A stretch of 64,000 nt of DNA. It comes from Kribbella sp. VKM Ac-2569 (GTDB lineage: Bacteria; Actinomycetota; Actinomycetes; Propionibacteriales; Kribbellaceae). The position numbers were made by a program, and so were the translations under genes. Location of the stretch: contig NZ_SGXJ01000003.1 of NCBI RefSeq assembly GCF_004216905.1, positions 434,001 to 498,000 on the forward strand. Direction: 5' to 3'. The notes under the pieces were generated by a model, which had not been told where the DNA came from, searched no databases, and saw only the letters and a list, made by a program, of their open reading frames with translations. Every line of letters starts with the position of its first letter. The first letter of the stretch is position 1. This document shows positions 55,068 to 62,519 of the stretch, piece by piece.

Positions 55068-56095
55068 TGCAAGCTCACTCCCATGGTCGGATTCGGCCGT
55101 ACTTCGATCTGCCCGGTCGGCAGTAGCCGAGTCACGGGAGTGGTGCCGGAGGTTCCGTCGATCCGCGCCGTGAGCAGTTCGACGGCGTCGCTCACCAGCA
55201 GGCTCAGATCAGCGGCCACCATGGTTAGAGGCACCGGCGACAGGAAAGCCGCATCGATCTCTTCCGAGCAGACGACCTCGACGTCGGCGCTTTCCAGCAC
55301 CACCCCGTGGAGTACGCCCAGTAGCAAGAGACCGGTCGTGGTGACCACTGCGGTGGGCGGCTGATCTGACCGCAGCATGGCGACCATCGCTTCGGTGGCG
55401 GTGTCGGCCACCAGGTGCCCGACACTCACCAGTTCTGGATCGGCTGTGGTGCCGTGCCGGGCCAGGATGTCGTTCCAGGCGGCGTAGCGCCGCGAACCCG
55501 GGTCGGTGTCCACCTCGCCGCCGATGAAAGCGATCCTGCGATGGCCGCGCGCCCACAGGCCTTCGATCAGGTCGGCCATGGCGCGGTAGTAGTCGAACGT
55601 GACGACATCGGCGACCACGCCGCTCGGTATCCGGTCGACATAGACGATCGGGACGCTCGACATCCGTGAACGCTCACCGAGCACGTCGCCGTTGGCCGGC
55701 ACCACGAAGAGCCCGTCGACGCGCCGGCTGGACATCTCCTTGATCAGATGTCTCTCCCGAACCCACTCCTTCTGCGTCACCGACACCATAAGTGTGGAGC
55801 CATGGTCTTGTGCCGCCCGGTCCAGCTCCGCGATCAGGGTGCTGAAGTAGTGCGACTCGACAGCGTCGACCAGCAGACCCCAGGTCATCGACCGTACGCC
55901 GGGGCGGACCGTTCGCGCCGACGCGCTCAGCACGAAGTCCAGTTGGGTGACCGCGCGCCGGACCCGCTCGGCCGCATCACCCGACACGACCGCCGTGCCG
56001 TTCAGCACCCGCGACACGGTGGACATGCTGACGCCGGCCAGGGCGGCGACATCCTTGATCGTCGGTGGCTTCCGCTGAATGTTCCTGCCACTCAT
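55064..56095 (-). CDS. LacI family transcriptional regulator
   Basis: A protein of 343 residues. The N-terminal helix-turn-helix and hinge read TIKDVAALAGVSMSTVSRVL (about 11-30) and the periplasmic-binding-like sugar-sensing domain follows. The ATG at 56095 gives the usual short leader before the HTH; it is two bases after the permease stop. LacI members bind CG-centred palindromes; two such sites lie before the operon (59195 and 59273). It probably senses the imported sugar or its desulfated product. Confidence 0.92.
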   Translation of the reverse strand: MSGRNIQRKPPTIKDVAALAGVSMSTVSRVLNGTAVVSGDAAERVRRAVTQLDFVLSASARTVRPGVRSMTWGLLVDAVESHYFSTLIAELDRAAQDHGSTLMVSVTQKEWVRERHLIKEMSSRRVDGLFVVPANGDVLGERSRMSSVPIVYVDRIPSGVVADVVTFDYYRAMADLIEGLWARGHRRIAFIGGEVDTDPGSRRYAAWNDILARHGTTADPELVSVGHLVADTATEAMVAMLRSDQPPTAVVTTTGLLLLGVLHGVVLESADVEVVCSEEIDAAFLSPVPLTMVAADLSLLVSDAVELLTARIDGTSGTTPVTRLLPTGQIEVRPNPTMGVSLQ

Positions 56096-56097
56096 CG

Positions 56098-56952
56098 TCA
56101 CTCCTTCACGCTCCCGGTCGCCAGACCGGAGACCAGCCGTCGCTGGGCCACCGCAAAGAGGACAATAGTCGGAACGGACGCCACGACCGACGCACACATG
56201 ACGAGGTCCCATTGCGTCGTGAACTCGCCGAAGAAGTTGGACAATCCGACCTGCACAGTCTTCATCCGGTCATCGGTCATCAGCACCTTGGCGAACAGGT
56301 ACTCCTCCCACGACATCACGAAACTGTTGATCGCGACGGTGGCGACGCCGGGCCAGGCAATCGGGAAAACGACCCGGAACAGCACCCCCAAGGTCGAGCA
56401 TCCGTCGATCCGCGCAGCCTCGTCGAGACCCTTGGGTACCGTGTCGAAGTACCCCATCATCAGGTACGTCGCGAACGGCAGCGTGAGCGCGACGTAGGCG
56501 ATGATCAGGCCCTGGTAGGTGTTGAGCAGATGGAGCTCGGAGAAGAACAGATAGAGCGGCGTGATGAGAATGACGAACGGAAACAGGTGCACCGCGATCA
56601 CGAGCACCATGAAGACGCGCTTACCGCGGAACTCGAACCGGGAGAAGGCATAGCCGGTGAGACAGGAAACGAACACCGACACCACCATCGCGACCAGTGC
56701 GACGATCGCACTGTTCACCACGTAGCGCCCGAAGGCCGAGCTGGCGAATAGGCCGCGGAAACCGTCCAGCGTCAGGTGCTGCGGCAGGATCTGGTTCAGG
56801 TCGAACATCTCGCCGGCCGGCCGGAACGAGGTCAGCACCATCCAGGCGAACGGGAAGACCATGGCTGCGAGGACGACGGCCACGGCGGCCAGCACGACCG
56901 CGTCCCCGGTCCGGGCCCGGAGCCTTCGTCGTCTGAGAACGTCGGCGGTCAT
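56098..56952 (-). CDS. ABC sugar transporter permease, MalG/LacG type
   Basis: A protein of 284 residues with six helices and the EAA cytoplasmic loop EAARIDGCSTLGVLFRVVFP that contacts the ATPase. Second permease of a carbohydrate (CUT1) importer. The ATG at 56952 overlaps the stop of the first permease by four bases; an upstream in-frame extension lies inside that gene. No ATPase gene is in the operon, so a shared MsiK-type ATPase is likely. Confidence 0.92.
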   Translation of the reverse strand: MTADVLRRRRLRARTGDAVVLAAVAVVLAAMVFPFAWMVLTSFRPAGEMFDLNQILPQHLTLDGFRGLFASSAFGRYVVNSAIVALVAMVVSVFVSCLTGYAFSRFEFRGKRVFMVLVIAVHLFPFVILITPLYLFFSELHLLNTYQGLIIAYVALTLPFATYLMMGYFDTVPKGLDEAARIDGCSTLGVLFRVVFPIAWPGVATVAINSFVMSWEEYLFAKVLMTDDRMKTVQVGLSNFFGEFTTQWDLVMCASVVASVPTIVLFAVAQRRLVSGLATGSVKE

Positions 56953-57872
56953 GCTCTCGCCCTCCGCTGCAGCACTCCGAGGTAGACCAGTGAGAAGACG
57001 ACCATGCAGGCAGACATGAGCAGCCCGATCGCGGCGCCCGATCCCAGCTGGTTGTCGACGAAGGCGGCCGAGAACAGTTGCGTCGCCAGGACCTGCGTGT
57101 ACGTCCCCGGCCCGCCGCCGGTGGTGAGCCACACGTAGACGAAGTTGTTGAAGGAGTTGATCGTGATCATCAGCGCGACGACACCGAGCACTGGCCGCAG
57201 ATTGGGCAGCGTCACGTACAGCAGCGAACGCAGACGCCCGGCGCCGTCGATCGCGGCGGCCTCGTACTGGTCGTGCGGGATCGCCTGCAAGCCGGCCATC
57301 AGCACGATGATCACGAACGGCAGCTCACGCCAGGAGATGATCGCCACGATGCACCACCAGACCGTGCTCGTCTGACCGAGGAAAGGCACACCCTGGTCGA
57401 TGAGCCCGAAGCGCATCAGAAGCTGGTTGAGCAGACCCGCCTGACCGTCGAGCAGCCAGCGCCAGGCCGCGACCGCCACGGTCGGCGGGATCATCCAAGG
57501 GATGAGCACGAGCGTCCTGGTGAGACCTACCAGCCGCAGCCGGCGCAGGACCGATGCCTGCAACAGCAGCGCGATGCCCAGCCCCAGAACGAGACGGATG
57601 GCGACCGTGACGAGCGTCAGCCAGAGCACGGTGTTCTTGAGGCTGCTGAGTGTGAGTGGGTTCTTCAGGACGGAGCGGAAGTTGCCCGCGCCGACGAACT
57701 GCCCGTCGCCGAGGGCGTCGTACGGCGTCACGTCGTGCAGGGACAGCCAGATGTTGTACGCGGCCGGCACCGCGAAGAGCAGGATCAGGATCGTGACGCC
57801 CGGCGCGATCAGCCCGTACGGCGTCAGTCGTCCGGACGGGCCCCGGCGCCGGAGCGACAGGGCGGCGCTCAC
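56949..57872 (-). CDS. ABC sugar transporter permease, MalF/LacF type
   Basis: A protein of 307 residues with six helices and the EAA loop EAAAIDGAGRLRSLLYVTLP. Partner of the MalG-type permease in a CUT1 importer. GTG start within the stop of the binding-protein gene (GTGA overlap). Confidence 0.92.
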   Translation of the reverse strand: MSAALSLRRRGPSGRLTPYGLIAPGVTILILLFAVPAAYNIWLSLHDVTPYDALGDGQFVGAGNFRSVLKNPLTLSSLKNTVLWLTLVTVAIRLVLGLGIALLLQASVLRRLRLVGLTRTLVLIPWMIPPTVAVAAWRWLLDGQAGLLNQLLMRFGLIDQGVPFLGQTSTVWWCIVAIISWRELPFVIIVLMAGLQAIPHDQYEAAAIDGAGRLRSLLYVTLPNLRPVLGVVALMITINSFNNFVYVWLTTGGGPGTYTQVLATQLFSAAFVDNQLGSGAAIGLLMSACMVVFSLVYLGVLQRRARA

Positions 57873-59143
57873 CGCGATTCCAGCTCGCTCGTGATCTGGC
57901 TGATGATGTTCGCGGCTGCAGTGTGACTGTCGGTCTGACCCGAGTACACGGCGCCGAACTGGGCGTTGGTGATCTTGGTCAGCGTGGTGACCGGCACCGG
58001 ACCGCTGATGTAGCGGCCGAAGGTCTTGGCGTGCGGCAACTGCTGCTGGTAGCCCTCTTCGCCTGCCGGAACCTTCATCTTCGTGAGCACCGTGGTGGCC
58101 GCGGGATATTGGGCGATCTTCGTGAAGGCCTCGGCACTGTTCAGGTACTTCAGGAACTCCCAGGCCTGATCCGGATGGTCAGTGGCGGCATTGATCCCGA
58201 GCATCCGCCCGCCCAGGTGGGTGGCGCCGTCCTTCAATCCGTCCGGGACCGGCGCGGTCTTCAGCGTCGGATCGGCGGCCTTCGCCTTGCGGAACGTCTG
58301 GGGCGCCATCAGGGTCATGGCGCAGGTTCCCTTGGCCAGGCCGTCCACGAGTTGCGGGTCGGTCAGCGACTCCACCGCGATCATCGACTTGGCGGTCGCG
58401 CCCGACGCGAAGAGATTGTTGAACCAGTCGATCTCGGACTGCAGCGCTTCCTGGGTCACGCCGACCTTCCAGCGGTCGCCGTCCTTGGTGACGAGGGTCT
58501 GGCCGTGGGACCAGAGGTAGTAGTTGATCGGGAACCACTGGCCGGAACCAGGTCCGCTCGCACCGGTGAAACAGAATCCGGATCGCTTCGCCTTGGCGTC
58601 GCTCAGCTTCGTTGCGGCACCGGCCAGTTCGTCCCAGGTCGTCGGTGGCTTCAGTCCGGCGGCGGCCAGCAGTTCGGGCCGGTACGCCAGCGCGAAGGTG
58701 TCGACGGTCCAGGGCAGCGCCCAGGTCTTGTCGTCGAACTTGGCCAGGTCCAGCGCCAGGTACTGGTCGAGCGGCGTCTCCGGCGGAGTCTTCCCGGCGA
58801 ACTCGTCGAGAGATTTCAGGATCTTGGGCTTGGCGAGGTCCTTCACGTTGACGTTGGCGATCTGAACGACGTCCGGACCCGAGCCCGAGTTGGCTTCGCG
58901 CGCGAACTGCTGGGCGCTGTCCGGGCCGGTCAGCGTCTCGAGCTTGACCTGGATGTCGGGATGCTTGTCGTTCCATGCCTTGACGACTGCCTGCAGCCCG
59001 CCGATCTCGGTCGGCGGATCGAACTGACGGAACGCCAGCCGCACGGTTCCGTCGCTCGACCCGCCGCCGGAGCCGCCGCAGCCGGCCAGGGCCAGCGGGA
59101 CCGCCAGTACTGCGGTGGCCACGGCCAGCACGATTCGCCTCAT
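57869..59143 (-). CDS. ABC sugar transporter substrate-binding lipoprotein
   Basis: A protein of 424 residues with a lipoprotein signal (lipobox LALAGC, Cys22) and a Gly/Ser linker, then the cluster 1 extracellular solute-binding fold: VKAWNDKHPDIQVKLETLTG, LPWTVDTFALAYRPELLAAA, PTTWDELAGAATKL. It would capture an oligosaccharide, probably sulfated given the operon sulfatase. AAAGGAG precedes the ATG. First gene of the operon. Confidence 0.93.
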   Translation of the reverse strand: MRRIVLAVATAVLAVPLALAGCGGSGGGSSDGTVRLAFRQFDPPTEIGGLQAVVKAWNDKHPDIQVKLETLTGPDSAQQFAREANSGSGPDVVQIANVNVKDLAKPKILKSLDEFAGKTPPETPLDQYLALDLAKFDDKTWALPWTVDTFALAYRPELLAAAGLKPPTTWDELAGAATKLSDAKAKRSGFCFTGASGPGSGQWFPINYYLWSHGQTLVTKDGDRWKVGVTQEALQSEIDWFNNLFASGATAKSMIAVESLTDPQLVDGLAKGTCAMTLMAPQTFRKAKAADPTLKTAPVPDGLKDGATHLGGRMLGINAATDHPDQAWEFLKYLNSAEAFTKIAQYPAATTVLTKMKVPAGEEGYQQQLPHAKTFGRYISGPVPVTTLTKITNAQFGAVYSGQTDSHTAAANIISQITSELESR

Positions 59144-59185
59144 GCCCGTCTCCTTTCGACCCCCGCGCCAATTCTTGTCCGCCGG

Positions 59186-59214
59186 ACGTTAGTCTGAAAA
59201 CGTCGTCATGACAA
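59186..59214 (-). promoter_or_regulatory. Promoter of the sulfatase/ABC operon with LacI-type operator in the spacer
   Basis: Minus strand: TTGTCA (59214-59209), 17-base spacer, TAACGT (59191-59186). The spacer contains TGACGACGTTTTCA (59208-59195), a 14-base CG-centred near-palindrome of LacI type. It lies 42 bases before the lipoprotein start. Confidence 0.7.
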
Positions 59215-59272
59215 TGGGTCGGATTGGCGCAAAAGGCTGGTTGAGACGGGATATTCATCGACAATCAGGCTG

Positions 59273-59286
59273 TGACAACGTTTTCA
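59273..59286. promoter_or_regulatory. Upstream LacI-type operator copy
   Basis: TGACAACGTTTTCA, one base from the palindrome TGAAAACGTTTTCA, centred 78 bases upstream of the copy in the promoter. The spacing would allow a repression loop. Confidence 0.6.
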
Positions 59287-59311
59287 TCGGTCCAGCCCGA
59301 GACCTGCTGGG

Positions 59312-60103
59312 CTACTTCGTCGCGACCGGCCGCGGGCTGGTCTCGACGAGGGACTTGAGGTCCGCGATCAGTCGCGGCCAGCCGTCCTGAATCATGGTCC
59401 GGATCACGCTGTCCGGTTCGAAGCCGCTGTGGATCACAGTGAGCTTGACCTGGCCGTCGGCCGGCTCGAGCTCGAACGTTGCCGTCGACAACGGCTCGCG
59501 GCTGATCCGCTCGTATGTCGCTTCGTCGATGTCGTACTTCTTCGCGAACTCGGGTGTGATGTGGTGCCAGGCGTAGGACAGCCGCGTGTACGGCGTGTGC
59601 TCGACCACCACCTGCCCCGGTCCGGAGATCACGACATCGCCCTGGTGCCACACCATCGGGGAGCCGGGCTTCCAGTCGGTCTCGTGGTGGAGCTGCCAGT
59701 ACTGCTCGGTGAACGCCGGTTCGGTCAAGGCCTGCCACAACCGCTCGGGCGTGGTCCGGATGTAGGTGGTGTAGACGAAATCGTTGTCTGTCACTTCAGC
59801 CTCCAAAGCCGTCTTGAGATCGGCGAACAGCTGAACCCGCCGACGGTCGTACTGATGGATCCAGCGATCGGCGATGGCGTTGATCGGCTCCGCGTTCAGG
59901 TGGTGCAGCTTCTCCCGGCCGCGCCACACGGTGCTGACGAGGTTTGCGCTCTCCAGTACGGCGAGATGCTTGCTGACGGACTGCCGCGCCATGTCGAGCT
60001 CGGCGCACAGCTCGCGTAGCGTCTGCCCGTTGCGCGCGTTCAGCAGGTCGAGCAGCCGTCGCCGGCTGGGATCCGCGAGCGCCCGGAACACCTCGTCGTC
60101 CAT
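59312..60103 (-). CDS. ArsR-type helix-turn-helix fused to an SRPBCC (AHSA1-like) domain
   Basis: A protein of 263 residues. The winged helix (about 1-85: FRALADPSRRRLLDLLNARN, then ELCAELDMARQSVSKHLAVL) is joined to a START-like ligand-binding domain (about 105-255: YIRTTPERLWQALTEPAFTE, then WHQGDVVISG). These two are often separate neighbouring genes; the fusion suggests a one-component sensor for a hydrophobic molecule. No metal-binding Cys cluster is seen. The promoter carries two palindromic operators, so it is probably self-repressing. Confidence 0.9.
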   Translation of the reverse strand: MDDEVFRALADPSRRRLLDLLNARNGQTLRELCAELDMARQSVSKHLAVLESANLVSTVWRGREKLHHLNAEPINAIADRWIHQYDRRRVQLFADLKTALEAEVTDNDFVYTTYIRTTPERLWQALTEPAFTEQYWQLHHETDWKPGSPMVWHQGDVVISGPGQVVVEHTPYTRLSYAWHHITPEFAKKYDIDEATYERISREPLSTATFELEPADGQVKLTVIHSGFEPDSVIRTMIQDGWPRLIADLKSLVETSPRPVATK

Positions 60104-60122
60104 CGCATTCCGATCGCTTCAT

Positions 60123-60138
60123 GCAGCCTTCTGGCTGC
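60123..60138. promoter_or_regulatory. ArsR operator copy 2 (downstream of -10)
   Basis: GCAGCCTTCTGGCTGC: the same GCAGCC-N4-GGCTGC arms as the copy in the promoter spacer, centred 29 bases away, near the transcription start. Confidence 0.65.
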
Positions 60139-60144
60139 CTTTCC

Positions 60145-60174
60145 AACATAGGCAGCCAATTGGCTGCATGTCAA
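60145..60174 (-). promoter_or_regulatory. Promoter of ArsR-SRPBCC gene with palindromic operator in the spacer
   Basis: Minus strand: consensus TTGACA (60174-60169), 18-base spacer, TATGTT (60150-60145). The spacer holds the perfect 16-base palindrome GCAGCCAATTGGCTGC (60152-60167). A dimeric regulator bound there would block the promoter. Confidence 0.8.
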
Positions 60175-60205
60175 CCATCGCATCGTCGAAGAAGGCGATT
60201 GACGG

Positions 60206-61015
60206 GTGGGTGAGGATAAGGAGGTGGAGATCACGAGCCTGGGCTATCGCACCGACCTGTTGCTGCTGGAGCTGAGTGGAAGCACCTTCCACGACACCGG
60301 CGAGTACGTCGTGATCCGTACGCCGGCCAACCCCGGCTTCTGGTGGGGCAACTTCCTGCTGTACCGCACGCCGTTCGCCCCGGACGACACCAAGATCCGC
60401 CTCGACGACTTCCGCCGGGAGTTCCCGGACGCCGACCATGTTGCCATCGGCATCGATACCGTCGACGGCGAGATCGGGGCCGAGGACGAGCTGACCGCCG
60501 CCGGGTTCACAGTCGACGGCAGTGTCGTGATGACGGCCGATCGGGTCCTGCAACCGCAACGGCCCAACGCGGACTCGACGTACCGCTTCCTGAGCACTGA
60601 CGACGACTGGGAGCAGCTGTACCACCAGAGCCTCGCCACCGCGTCCATGAAGGTCGACGCGGCGTACGAGGAGTTCACCCGGCGCAGGTTGGCGGCGAAG
60701 CGCGAGCTGGTCGACGCCGGTCACGGGAAGTGGTTCGGCGCGTTCGACGGGGATCGGCTGCAGAGTGCGCTCGGGTTGATGTTCGACGGCAAGGGGCTGG
60801 CCCGGTTCCAGGATGTGCAGACGTCCCCGGAGCACCGTGGTCGCGGGCTGGCGACCACGCTCGTCCACCACGCGTCGACGTACGGGCTGACCGAAGGCGG
60901 TGCGCGGACCCTGGTGATGGTCGCGGATCCGGAGTACCTCGCGATCCGGATTTATCGCTCGCTCGGATTCACCGACTCGGAGACCCAGCTCGGGTTCGCG
61001 AAGCCGCCTGCGTGA
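60206..61015 (+). CDS. GNAT family N-acetyltransferase
   Basis: A protein of 269 residues. The N-terminal half is a degenerate GNAT-like domain; the C-terminal half has the acetyl-CoA loop QTSPEHRGRGLATTLVHHA and the closing IRIYRSLGFTDSETQLGF. The substrate is unknown. GTG start at 60206; an alternative GTG eight codons later sits too close to its own AAGGAGG. The upstream gap contains the divergent ArsR promoter. SDR and MerR genes follow closely. Confidence 0.86.
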   Translation: MGEDKEVEITSLGYRTDLLLLELSGSTFHDTGEYVVIRTPANPGFWWGNFLLYRTPFAPDDTKIRLDDFRREFPDADHVAIGIDTVDGEIGAEDELTAAGFTVDGSVVMTADRVLQPQRPNADSTYRFLSTDDDWEQLYHQSLATASMKVDAAYEEFTRRRLAAKRELVDAGHGKWFGAFDGDRLQSALGLMFDGKGLARFQDVQTSPEHRGRGLATTLVHHASTYGLTEGGARTLVMVADPEYLAIRIYRSLGFTDSETQLGFAKPPA

Positions 61016-61037
61016 CCCCACATGAAACAGTAGGTCC

Positions 61038-61781
61038 ATGACTGACGGACGTGGGGTTGTGCTGGTCACAGGTGGGAGTCGCGGAATCGGCGCGGCCGCC
61101 TCGCTCGCTCTTGCGGCGGACGGTTGGGATGTCGGGGTCAACTACCGGACGCAGGCCGATGAGGCCGCCCAGGTCGTGAAGGCGTGTGAGGAACGCGGTG
61201 GGCGCGCGATCGCAGTCCAGGCGGACGTTACCGAGGCCGATCAGATCGAGCGGCTCTTCGACACGGTCACATCTGAGCTGGGCCCGATCAGCGCGGTGAT
61301 CAACAACGCCGGTGTCGTCTCGCCGGCCGGGCGGGTCGCTGAGTACGACGCCGAACGGCTCGACCGGGTGTTCCGGATCAACGCGATCAGCGCGTTCCTC
61401 GTCGCCGGCGCCGCGGTCCGCCGGATGTCGACGGCGTACGGCGCCGACGGTGGCGTCATCGTGAACATCTCCTCGCGCGCGGCGGTACTCGGGTCGGCGG
61501 GCGAGTACGTCGACTACGCGGCGAGCAAGGCTGCCGTCGACGCGCTGACGACCGGCCTGGCCAACGAGGTCGCAAAGGAGGGCGTTCGCGTCCTCGGGGT
61601 CCGACCAGGCCTGATCCAGACCGACATCCACGAGCCCGGCCGCCTGGACCGTCTCGGCGCGACCCCGCCGCTGGCCCGCCCCGGCAAGCCGGAGGAGGTC
61701 GCCGAGGTGATCGCCTTCCTCGCCTCGAACCGCTCCTCCTACATGACCGGTACGACGGTCGACGTCTCGGGCGGCCGATAA
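61038..61781 (+). CDS. Short-chain dehydrogenase/reductase (FabG-like)
   Basis: A protein of 247 residues with the glycine motif TGGSRGIGAAASLAL, NNAG, catalytic Ser in NISSRA, and YAASK (Tyr-x3-Lys). The acidic residue that selects NAD is not obvious and NYRTQADEA suggests NADP. Typical 3-oxoacyl reductase or sugar dehydrogenase length. It lies three bases before the MerR-type gene, so the two are likely co-transcribed. Confidence 0.92.
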   Translation: MTDGRGVVLVTGGSRGIGAAASLALAADGWDVGVNYRTQADEAAQVVKACEERGGRAIAVQADVTEADQIERLFDTVTSELGPISAVINNAGVVSPAGRVAEYDAERLDRVFRINAISAFLVAGAAVRRMSTAYGADGGVIVNISSRAAVLGSAGEYVDYAASKAAVDALTTGLANEVAKEGVRVLGVRPGLIQTDIHEPGRLDRLGATPPLARPGKPEEVAEVIAFLASNRSSYMTGTTVDVSGGR

Positions 61782-61784
61782 CGG

Positions 61785-62519
61785 ATGGGACTGCGGCCGG
61801 TAGACCTCGCGCGCCGGGCCGGGGTATCGACTCAGCTCGTCCGCAACTACGAGGCGGCCGGGATTCTGCCGCCCGCGCCACGGTCGGACACCGGCTACCG
61901 CCAGTACGGTCCCGAGCATGTTGCGGCGTTGCTGACGTACCGCGCGCTCGCGCCCGGTTTCGGCGCCGAGACCGCCACCGAGATCATGCGCGCCGTCCAC
62001 AACGGCGACGAGGCGCTCGCCTACAGACTGGTGGACGCGGCCCACGCCGCCCTGCACGAGCAGCGACTCGCCACGGACGCCGCCAGTGAGGCCCTCGGCG
62101 CGCTGGCCGCGGAGTACGTCGACGAGCAGCCGGTCACCGGCCCGTCCCTACTCGTCGGCGAACTCGCCCACCGCCTTGGCATCCGTACGTCGGCCCTCCG
62201 CGTCTGGGAGGCCGCCGGCCTGCTCTCGCCGACCCGGGAACCGGGGACGAAGTACCGGCGGTACGGCCCCGAGGAAGTGCGCGACGCGCGGATCATCCAC
62301 ATGCTCCGCCAGGGCCGGTACTACTTCGAGCAGATCAAGCCGGTCCTCGACGGTCTGCGCCGTACCGGCAGCACCGACGCGCTGCGCACCGCGATCGCCG
62401 AGCGCCGCGCCGCCCACGACCGTCAAACGAAGGCGATGCTGTACGGCGCTGCGCTGCTCCACGAGCTGATCACTGCGGGACAGCAAGACGCGTCGGCACC
62501 GACCGCCCTCGCACAGTGA
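61785..62519 (+). CDS. Tandem MerR-type regulator (two MerR HTH domains)
   Basis: A protein of 244 residues with two MerR-like DNA-binding domains: LRPVDLARRAGVSTQLVRNY (about 3-70, with GYRQYGPEHVAALLTYRAL) and VGELAHRLGIRTSALRVWEA (about 124-190, with KYRRYGPEEVRDARIIHML). The stretch between them is helical. No metal-binding Cys are present. The two helix-turn-helix units would let one chain contact both operator halves. The last 50 bases overlap the end of the convergent cyclase gene. Confidence 0.87.
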   Translation: MGLRPVDLARRAGVSTQLVRNYEAAGILPPAPRSDTGYRQYGPEHVAALLTYRALAPGFGAETATEIMRAVHNGDEALAYRLVDAAHAALHEQRLATDAASEALGALAAEYVDEQPVTGPSLLVGELAHRLGIRTSALRVWEAAGLLSPTREPGTKYRRYGPEEVRDARIIHMLRQGRYYFEQIKPVLDGLRRTGSTDALRTAIAERRAAHDRQTKAMLYGAALLHELITAGQQDASAPTALAQ

